The notes under the pieces were generated by a model. The model was not told where the DNA came from. It saw nothing but the letters and a program-made list of their open reading frames with translations, and did not search any database. From assembly GCA_937907205.1 (NCBI GenBank), contig CALESE010000073.1:1-11579 (forward strand): a stretch of 11,579 nucleotides of DNA. The letters are read 5' to 3'. The stretch comes from an uncultured Romboutsia sp. GTDB lineage: Bacteria > Bacillota > Clostridia > Peptostreptococcales > Peptostreptococcaceae. The stretch's first letter is position 1. The number at the start of each line of letters is the position of its first letter. This document shows positions 6,678 to 11,579 of the stretch, piece after piece. The translations under genes were made by a program, and so were the position numbers.

Positions 6678-8372
6678 TTATAACTTAGTATCATCAATAC
6701 TATCTAAGTATTCTTTAATTGTATTTATAACACTTTCTACACAACCATCTTTAAATGGTGATTTTAAATTTCCTATTTCAACTATTTCTAAAAAAGACTT
6801 AGTTCCTCCAACTTTACATATATTTATATAGTCATCCCATCCTTTAACTTTATCTTCTCTCATTTTCTTCCAAAATTGTAATGAGCAAATTTGAGCTAAT
6901 GTATAATCTATATAATAAAATGGATTTTTAAATATATGACCTTGTTTAAACCACCAACATCCCTTTTCTAAAATATCGCATCCTTTATAATTTTTATGAG
7001 GAAGATATTTTTTCTCTAAATCTCTCCATATTTTTTTCCTTTCTTCTTTACTCATGCTAGGATTTTCATATATATAGTGCTGAAATTCATCTACTACAAT
7101 TCCATATGGTATAAACTTAATAGCCGATGATAAATGTGTGAACTTATATTTATCACTCTCTTCTTTAAAGAAAAGTTCCATCCAAGGCCAAGTTATAAAT
7201 TCCATGCTCATAGAGTGTATTTCACAACTTTCATAAGTTGGGAAATTTATTTCAGGCATATCAATCCAAGTTGACATATACAACTGAAAAGCATGTCCGG
7301 CTTCATGTGTTAATACATCTATATCATCTGATGTTTGATTAAAGTTTGAAAATATAAATGGAGATTTATAATCTGGTATATATGTACAATATCCACCTGA
7401 TGCCTTAGACTTTTTAGTTACTAAGTCCATAAGCTCATTTTCTAACATAAAATCAAAAAATTCTCCTGTTTCCTTTGATAACTCAGAATACATCTTTTTA
7501 CCATTTTCAATAATATATTCTGGACTTCCTTTAGGTGTTGCATTTCCACTTAAAAACTCAAAATTTTCATCAACATAAGTTAACTTATCTAAATTAAGTC
7601 TATTTGCCTGCCTTTTATACAAATCGCTTGCAACTGGAACTATATATTCTAACACTTGTTTTCTAAAGTTTTTTACCATATCTGCATTATAGTCAGTTCT
7701 CATCATTCTTATATAGCCTAATTCTACAAAGTTATTAAAGTTAAGCTTCTTAGCAATTTTATCTCTTATTTTTACAAGTTTATCAAATACATCATCGAAT
7801 TTTTTTTCATTTTCTTCAAAATATCCATAATAAGCTTTTGATGCTTTGACTCTTATTTCTCTATCTTTTGATAGCATATACTTACCTAATTCTGATAGAT
7901 TTCTTTCTTTTCCTTCAAAATTTATTTTAGCAGATGCAAGTAATTTAGTATATCGTGAGCATAGTTTATTTTCTTCTTGTAAGTCACTTATTATTTCACT
8001 AGAAAACCCTTTTAAAGAATACTCCGCTATAGATACAAATTGTTTACCAAAATCATATTCTATTTCATCTTTAAACTTAGAATTTACAACTTCTTTATAA
8101 AATAGTGAATTTAATTCTTCATAAAGAGGAGAATATTCATCCCAATAGACTCTTTCTTTTTCATAAAATTCATCTTCTGTGTTTATGCTATGTCTTATTG
8201 ATGCTATTGTAGACATAGTTTCTATACTATTTCTTAATTTATTAAGAATATCAATATTTTCTTTTTGTTCTTTATATGTATTAGATTCACTAATTTTTTT
8301 TATTATGTTATTAAATTCTTTTTTATTACTTTCATATACTGGTCTTTCATACTTAAAATCTGAAAATTTCAT
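6678..8372 (-). CDS. M3 family oligoendopeptidase (not PepF type)
   Basis: A cytosolic zinc metallopeptidase of 564 residues that cuts short peptides. The zinc site is plain: HEAGHAF with H356, catalytic E357 and H360 (numbered from the chosen start), and the third ligand E384 in CEIHSMSMEF. The helical N-terminal half (about 1-200) is the M3 cap. The opening MKFSDFKYERP and the length match the M3 subgroup often labelled M3_not_pepF rather than PepF, which is about 600 residues. I chose ATG 8370-8372, which lies 8 nt after AAAAGGAG (8381-8388); an in-frame GTG at 8379-8381 overlaps that site. No signal peptide is present, so the role is probably recycling of peptides inside the cell. It appears monocistronic; no strong terminator follows it. 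Confidence 0.93.
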   Translation of the reverse strand: MKFSDFKYERPVYESNKKEFNNIIKKISESNTYKEQKENIDILNKLRNSIETMSTIASIRHSINTEDEFYEKERVYWDEYSPLYEELNSLFYKEVVNSKFKDEIEYDFGKQFVSIAEYSLKGFSSEIISDLQEENKLCSRYTKLLASAKINFEGKERNLSELGKYMLSKDREIRVKASKAYYGYFEENEKKFDDVFDKLVKIRDKIAKKLNFNNFVELGYIRMMRTDYNADMVKNFRKQVLEYIVPVASDLYKRQANRLNLDKLTYVDENFEFLSGNATPKGSPEYIIENGKKMYSELSKETGEFFDFMLENELMDLVTKKSKASGGYCTYIPDYKSPFIFSNFNQTSDDIDVLTHEAGHAFQLYMSTWIDMPEINFPTYESCEIHSMSMEFITWPWMELFFKEESDKYKFTHLSSAIKFIPYGIVVDEFQHYIYENPSMSKEERKKIWRDLEKKYLPHKNYKGCDILEKGCWWFKQGHIFKNPFYYIDYTLAQICSLQFWKKMREDKVKGWDDYINICKVGGTKSFLEIVEIGNLKSPFKDGCVESVINTIKEYLDSIDDTKL

Positions 8373-8470
8373 TTTATTCACTCCTTTTTAATATTACTTG
8401 TATTATATATTAAATTATACAATAATTACCTCATTTACTATATAATACTTATATTATATATTTTTTATAT

Positions 8471-8490
8471 AAAAATACCCTCTAGAGTAT
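8471..8490 (-). terminator. Terminator of the collagen-like protein gene
   Basis: On the minus strand ATACTC-TAGA-GGGTAT forms a 6-bp stem (one G-T pair) with a tetraloop, followed by TTTT at 8471-8474. It lies 34 nt after the stop codon at 8524. Confidence 0.6.
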
Positions 8491-8523
8491 AGATTTTTAT
8501 TTAGTAAAATTAACGACTATTGA

Positions 8524-9261
8524 TTAGTTAGTTGCTGAGAATATAGAACATAGTGATATAGCTAAGAATTCATGTCCAAGGTTATTACTAGGTGTATGAG
8601 CCCATAAAATACCATTACATATTCCAAATACTCTATCTATATTAACAACATTATTGGTATTATCTATAAGGTCTAGACTTAGATTTACTGATACAGCTGG
8701 CTGACCTGTTACAATATTTCCTATAAGTTTTCCTAAAGCTGATCTTTCATCTACATTACAACCACATTGTAGTGTATCACAATTATACAAAGCACTAATC
8801 GTTGTAGGTGGACTATCTGTGAAACTAACTGCTAGAACATTGCATAGAGATACGAAAACATTTTCAGGTAATTCTACTACATCTCCATTAGTTTCAAATC
8901 CTTCAATTGTGCCTGATAATCTTGTGTTAAAAGTAATTAATGTTACTTCTTGGTCAGGATTAGCTGCTTGTATTGTTCTCAATGCATACTCAACTGAATT
9001 TGCACAACAAGATTCTGCTTCACCAGTTGGACCTGTTACTCCTGTTAACCCTGTTGGGTCTGTTACTCCTGTTTGCCCTGTTGGACATATAATCTTACAA
9101 CAATCGCAATCACAGTTATGTGGGAATCCACAATAATCACAATTATAGTAATTGAAACCTCCACAACAATCACAATTACGGTTTTGTCTTCTACTACAAT
9201 TTATATCATCATCAAATCCATTATGATATTTTCTGAGGTTATAGCCTTCATATTTATTCAT
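8524..9261 (-). CDS. Cys-rich protein with short collagen-like tract, probable spore-surface protein
   Basis: The 245-residue product has three parts. Residues 1-60 are charged and Cys-rich, with 11 Cys in CDCC, CDYC and CDCDCC clusters. Residues 61-81 are a collagen-like tract of seven triplets of the form G-X-T, with one interruption, D68-P-T in place of G-P-T. Residues 85-245 form a hydrophobic, beta-rich-looking domain with further Cys (85, 86, 140, 161, 166, 168, 215, 238) that I cannot place. There is no signal peptide or membrane anchor, as for proteins put on the spore from the mother cell. G-X-T repeats are known from BclA-type exosporium proteins, and Cys-rich proteins from clostridial exosporium; the spore role is inferred from these likenesses. 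ATG 9259-9261 has AGGAGG at 9267-9272. It is monocistronic. Confidence 0.7.
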   Translation of the reverse strand: MNKYEGYNLRKYHNGFDDDINCSRRQNRNCDCCGGFNYYNCDYCGFPHNCDCDCCKIICPTGQTGVTDPTGLTGVTGPTGEAESCCANSVEYALRTIQAANPDQEVTLITFNTRLSGTIEGFETNGDVVELPENVFVSLCNVLAVSFTDSPPTTISALYNCDTLQCGCNVDERSALGKLIGNIVTGQPAVSVNLSLDLIDNTNNVVNIDRVFGICNGILWAHTPSNNLGHEFLAISLCSIFSATN

Positions 9262-9328
9262 GTTATCCTCCTAATATATTATGCTTAGTAACTATCATAA
9301 ATTTATATAATTAGTTGCTAACACTATA

Positions 9329-9355
9329 AATATATGATATATCAAAGATCATTGT
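9329..9355 (-). promoter_or_regulatory. Possible SigK/SigE-type promoter of the collagen-like gene
   Basis: The minus strand has CATATATT (9329-9336), which fits the mother-cell -10 pattern CATAnnnT, with AC (9354-9355) 17 bp upstream, as in SigK promoters. The start would be about 60 nt before the ATG. A second CATAATATA nearer the gene fits too but would leave almost no leader. The pattern is short and the region A/T-rich, so this is only a candidate. Confidence 0.3.
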
Positions 9356-9372
9356 TACTTATATTTATAAAT

Positions 9373-9510
9373 TTATTTGTTGAAAAATTGCTCATTTTTA
9401 GATATAAGCTCATTTTTAGTATTAATTAAATATATCCTTTCAAGTCCAACACCTAGATAAATAAATAGAAAAACTATTATTAAAAATAACGTTTTGCTCC
9501 AAATATTAGT
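9373..9510 (-). other. Start-less 45-codon open frame coding a TM-like segment
   Basis: The frame is open from after TAA at 9511-9513 to TAA at 9373-9375. It would encode WSKTLFLIIVFLFIYLG, a plausible membrane helix, then a hydrophilic tail with a six-residue repeat (TKNELI / SKNEQF). No ATG, GTG or TTG is in frame; only ATT or ATA codons could serve. A GGAG lies inside the frame near 9497-9500. It may be a decayed gene, a gene with an unusual start, or chance in A/T-rich DNA. Confidence 0.2.
9390..9419. repeat. 12-bp direct repeat, 18-bp step
   Basis: GCTCATTTTTAG occurs exactly at 9390-9401 and 9408-9419. The 18-bp step is a multiple of three and is in phase with the minus-strand open frame at 9373-9510, where it gives a repeated KNE motif. 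It could instead be a protein binding site between the divergent genes at 9261 and 9582. Confidence 0.6.
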
Positions 9511-9538
9511 TTATAAATTTATTATGTATTGATATAAT
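9510..9538 (+). promoter_or_regulatory. Promoter of yidA
   Basis: There is a -35 TTTATA (9510-9515), a 17-bp spacer and a perfect extended -10 TGA-TATAAT (9530-9538). The start would be near 9545, giving a leader of about 37 nt. Confidence 0.65.
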
Positions 9539-9581
9539 CATTATTAGATAATAGCATTATAAAATATTTTAGGAGATAAAC

Positions 9582-10397
9582 ATGTATAAATTAATTGCAT
9601 TAGACATAGACGGTACTTTATTAAATAGTGAAAGAAAAATAACATCAAAAGTTTATGACTCTATACAAGAAGCTAAATTAAATGGTGCTAAAGTAGTATT
9701 ATCTACAGGGAGACCCCTTCCTGGTGTAACTCCACTTCTTGAAGATTTAAATCTTACAGATGAAGGAGATTATGTAATTTGTTTTAATGGTGCAGTTGTT
9801 CAAGAAGTTAAAAGTAAAAAAGTAATATCTAATATAGAAATGAACCATAATGATTTTAAATCTATATACAATGAAATATGTAAACCATATAATTCTAACA
9901 TACATATAAATACACCAACTAATTTAGTAACTCCACAAGATCAACCAGGTAAATATACTCTTTTAGAGGCAGAATTAAATAAAATTGATATACAATATAT
10001 ACCTGAAAATAAAATTGATGATAGTATTAAATTCTGTAAAGTTATGATAGTTGATGAACCAGAAAAATTAGAAGAAATAATGCAAAATATACCGCAGGAA
10101 TTTCATGATAAATATACTATAGTAAAATCAGCACCATTCTTTTTAGAATTTTTAAATAAAAAAGCTAATAAAGGGAATGCTCTTAAATCTTTATGTGAAA
10201 ATATAAATTTACCTATTGAGCAATCTATAGCTGTTGGTGATGAAGAAAATGATCAACATATGATAAAATATGCTGGCCTTGGTGTTGCTATGGGAAATGC
10301 GCGTCAAAGCATAAAAGAAATATCTGATTATATAACTGATACTAATGATAATCATGGTGTTGCAAAAGTTATCGATAAATTTATACTAAATAAGTAA
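9582..10397 (+). CDS. yidA: Sugar-phosphatase YidA (HAD-IIB)
   Basis: A cytosolic Mg-dependent phosphatase of 271 residues. It follows E. coli YidA along its whole length as I remember that sequence: KLIALDIDGTLL with D8 and D10, LSTGRPLPGV with T42, GDYVICFNGAVVQ, FCKVMIVDEP, KYTIVKSAPFFLEFLNKKANKGNALKSL in two parts with K197, and GDEENDQHMIKYAGLGVAMGNA with D220 and D224. YidA hydrolyses several sugar phosphates and related phosphoesters, so its exact role here is open. ATG follows AGGAG (9571-9575) at 6 nt. It has its own promoter, and its last codons lie inside an exceptionally long terminator hairpin. Confidence 0.92.
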   Translation: MYKLIALDIDGTLLNSERKITSKVYDSIQEAKLNGAKVVLSTGRPLPGVTPLLEDLNLTDEGDYVICFNGAVVQEVKSKKVISNIEMNHNDFKSIYNEICKPYNSNIHINTPTNLVTPQDQPGKYTLLEAELNKIDIQYIPENKIDDSIKFCKVMIVDEPEKLEEIMQNIPQEFHDKYTIVKSAPFFLEFLNKKANKGNALKSLCENINLPIEQSIAVGDEENDQHMIKYAGLGVAMGNARQSIKEISDYITDTNDNHGVAKVIDKFILNK

Positions 10398-10442
10398 AAT
10401 AATTAGAGGCATAAATATGTCTCTAATTATTTTACTTATTTA
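10387..10442. terminator. 26-bp hairpin terminator overlapping the yidA stop
   Basis: A stem of 26 bp (10387-10412 with 10417-10442; one G-T pair, no mismatch) closes the tetraloop AAAT. It takes in the last two codons and the TAA of yidA (10395-10397). The downstream arm is T-rich and is followed by TATTTTT. The minus-strand small frame at 10448-10537 ends 6 nt from its other side, so it could serve both strands. Confidence 0.8.
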
Positions 10443-10447
10443 TTTTT

Positions 10448-10537
10448 CTAGCTAATGTTTCGGTTAATAACACCTACCGTAGTTACACCTAAAAGCATAT
10501 CTAAACCCGATAAAAATATACTTATACCAAACTTCAT
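10448..10537 (-). CDS. Candidate 29-residue hydrophobic peptide
   Basis: An ATG-to-TAG frame would give MKFGISIFLSGLDMLLGVTT followed by VGVINRNIS, a single membrane-like segment. I recognise no family. In favour: this 90-nt piece is visibly richer in G/C and less repetitive than its flanks (codons TCG, ACG, CGA), and its stop lies 6 nt from a strong bidirectional terminator, the layout of real genes in this window. Against: the only Shine-Dalgarno-like AGG is 2 nt from the ATG, and no good promoter is seen. It could also be a gene remnant or part of an RNA. Confidence 0.25.
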   Translation of the reverse strand: MKFGISIFLSGLDMLLGVTTVGVINRNIS

Positions 10538-10677
10538 ATCCTATCTTATTTATAATATTTTTTTAATCTATTTTATCTATAAATAAAATTATATTTTTAT
10601 AGAATACTTGTCTTTATTTATAAATATATAGAGTTTGCTTAATTTTTACTAAATAGATAAAATATTGGAGGATTAAT

Positions 10678-11106
10678 ATGAATATTAAAATTAAAGAATT
10701 AGAAGAAAGTTTGCCTAGAGAATCTTGCTCTTTTTGTTCTCATTTATCACTTGAAGGGCCTAATAATGATTATAAATATAATATCAAATGTATTTTATTC
10801 GATATATTACCTAAAGAAAAAAAAGCTTGTGAATATTATTGTCCTGAATATAGTGATTTAAATTCAGGACAATTAAATAATTTATATAATACTTTCTTAG
10901 AAGCTTGTATAAAATCAAAATATGAAGATTACTTACAAACTAATCATTGGAAATTATTCAAAGAAAAAACTTTCGATTTATACGATTATAAATGTTCTCT
11001 TTGCTCATCCAAACAAAACATTGATGTTTTACATCTTAATAAAAATTTAGGAAGAGAAACTTTTGATGATGTTATTGTTATATGTAAAAATTGTTTAAAA
11101 AGTTAA
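10678..11106 (+). CDS. Two-zinc-cluster protein with degenerate HNH domain
   Basis: This 142-residue protein has two Cys clusters. Residues 17-55 hold C17-x2-C20, C38, C51 and C55, a metal-binding pattern I cannot name. Residues 85-142 look like an HNH endonuclease domain: YLQTNHWKLFKEKTFDLYDYKC, then C106-x2-C109 and C136-x2-C139 of the structural zinc ribbon. The catalytic part is altered: the usual VHH reads V-L-H (L118, H119), and the closing C-H reads C139-L140. Two of the expected histidines are therefore missing and nuclease activity is doubtful; it may bind nucleic acid only. ATG follows GGAGG (10667-10671). The frame is intact. A DUF1540 gene starts 77 nt later on the same strand with no terminator between, so they may share a transcript. 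Confidence 0.65.
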   Translation: MNIKIKELEESLPRESCSFCSHLSLEGPNNDYKYNIKCILFDILPKEKKACEYYCPEYSDLNSGQLNNLYNTFLEACIKSKYEDYLQTNHWKLFKEKTFDLYDYKCSLCSSKQNIDVLHLNKNLGRETFDDVIVICKNCLKS

Positions 11107-11183
11107 TACCATATATATCCATTATAAAAAAATACTATCTCCATATAATATTATTGAAACTTAATTTTGGAGGTAATTTTAAA

Positions 11184-11489
11184 ATGGCAAATACTAATTT
11201 AAATTGTTCAGCATCTAGTTGTGCTTATAATAATCTAGGTGAATGTTTTGCAGGTGGTATAAATGTGGATGGTAGACATGCCACAACTACATCTCATACT
11301 TTTTGTGCTTCATATGTAGACAAAGCTAATGCTGGATTTACTAATGTTTCGGATGAAAGTAAATCTGTAGGTACAAATGATATAATATGCCAAGCTCTTG
11401 AGTGCAAATATAATGAAAATAAAGATTGTCATGCTAATCATGTCCATATAAACGCTGGAAATGTAAGCTGTGAAACTTTTGAAAAATAA
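11184..11489 (+). CDS. Tandem DUF1540 protein
   Basis: The 101-residue product is two copies of the DUF1540 Cys motif (PF07561). Copy one is C8-x4-C13-x7-C21-x19-C41; copy two is C69-x4-C74-x7-C82-x13-C96. The linker (about 45-65) is polar. The pattern suggests small metal-binding or disulfide-linked folds. Function is not established to my knowledge; the domain is common in spore-forming clostridia. I chose ATG 11184 because GGAGGT (11169-11174) sits 9 nt before it and the product then starts directly at the domain. The frame runs further upstream to 11091, but that part overlaps the previous gene and lacks a ribosome binding site. CATATAAT at 11142-11149 could be a -10 for a sporulation or SigA promoter. 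There is no signal peptide or membrane segment. Confidence 0.85.
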   Translation: MANTNLNCSASSCAYNNLGECFAGGINVDGRHATTTSHTFCASYVDKANAGFTNVSDESKSVGTNDIICQALECKYNENKDCHANHVHINAGNVSCETFEK

Positions 11490-11500
11490 TATTTATAAAC

Positions 11501-11529
11501 AAAAAGTACTGGATTAATAATCCAGTACT
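11501..11529 (-). terminator. Minus-strand terminator at the right end
   Basis: An 11-bp perfect stem (AGTACTGGATT / AATCCAGTACT, 11505-11515 with 11519-11529) with a 3-nt loop is followed on the minus strand by TTTTTGTTT (11497-11505 region). On the plus strand no T-run follows. It therefore best fits a minus-strand transcript arriving from beyond the right edge, although it is also the first hairpin after the DUF1540 gene. Confidence 0.55.
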
Positions 11530-11541
11530 CAGACTGTAGAC

Positions 11542-11579
11542 AAAATAGCCATTTTTAAGTTATATAAAATGGCTATTTT
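11542..11579. repeat. Inverted repeat reaching the window edge
   Basis: AAAATAGCCATTTT (11542-11555) and AAAATGGCTATTTT (11566-11579) form a perfect 14-bp stem around a 10-nt loop, ending exactly at the last base. It may be a bidirectional terminator for the DUF1540 gene, or the middle of a longer inverted repeat whose left arm would continue through CAGACTGTAGAC (11530-11541). Confidence 0.7.

Noticed and set aside
9029..9085. Repeated CCTGTT/ACTCC units that could look like a small tandem repeat
   Set aside because: They are the codons of the collagen-like G-X-T tract on the minus strand and need no separate explanation.
2722..10397. The two HAD-IIB phosphatases as a recent gene duplication
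   Set aside because: They share only the catalytic motifs and general length; the cap domains differ and only the second follows YidA.
10448..10537. Small hydrophobic frame as a type I toxin, or as SpoVM
   Set aside because: No antisense RNA promoter or overlapping transcript signal is visible for a toxin-antitoxin pair, and the sequence shares only the opening MKF with SpoVM.
10577..10602. Inverted repeat CTATAAA ... TTTATAG upstream of the HNH-like gene
   Set aside because: Seven A/T-dominated pairs with a 12-nt loop are expected by chance here.
1..11579. CRISPR array, tRNA/rRNA, prophage or defence island
   Set aside because: No regularly spaced repeats, no tRNA-like cloverleaf or TTC-arm sequence, and no phage or defence genes among the readable proteins; the degenerate HNH protein alone is not enough.

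Overview
The window is very AT-rich DNA with strong AGGAGG-type ribosome binding sites, short intergenic spaces and many A-run/stem/T-run terminators. This points to a low-GC Firmicute of the class Clostridia. The gene set (FMN-riboswitch ECF transporter, YfcC carrier, DUF1540 protein, collagen-like Cys-rich protein, IS1182-type transposase) fits a spore-former near Peptostreptococcaceae; that placement is inferred from gene content only.

Layout: 1-527 holds the 3' part of an IS1182-type transposase and a terminator. 603-1533 (minus) is a riboflavin import unit: promoter, FMN riboswitch, terminator, ribU. 1628-2035 (plus) is a small GtrA-type membrane protein that shares a terminator with the convergent mntP. 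2073-3578 (minus) is a two-gene operon, HAD phosphatase then manganese exporter mntP. 3617-5014 (minus) is a YfcC-type carrier. 5272-5652 (minus) is a small secreted Asn-rich protein of unknown function, with an array of GTAAC repeats abutting its promoter. 5884-6534 (minus) is a TalC/FSA-type transaldolase. 6678-8372 (minus) is an M3 oligoendopeptidase. 8524-9261 (minus) is a Cys-rich protein with a short collagen-like tract, probably of the spore surface. 9582-10397 (plus) is YidA sugar phosphatase. 10678-11106 (plus) is a two-zinc-cluster protein with a degenerate HNH domain, followed at 11184-11489 by a tandem DUF1540 protein. The right edge carries a terminator and one arm-pair of an inverted repeat that probably runs past the window.

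Most of this is housekeeping metabolism and transport: riboflavin uptake, manganese export, carrier-mediated uptake, sugar-phosphate turnover and peptide breakdown. The genes do not form one pathway. I see no defence island, CRISPR array, prophage or biosynthetic cluster, and no clear new multi-gene system. The less explained parts are the GTAAC array and its secreted product, the Cys-rich collagen-like protein, the degenerate HNH/DUF1540 pair, two very small open frames (9373-9510 and 10448-10537, minus), and the repeated placing of stop codons inside long perfect hairpins.

Gene-free stretches: 1194-1627 contains the ribU leader and its promoter; 9262-9581 contains a start-less open frame, a 12-bp direct repeat and the yidA promoter; 5015-5234 contains only a weak promoter candidate for the YfcC gene; 10541-10677 contains nothing I can name.
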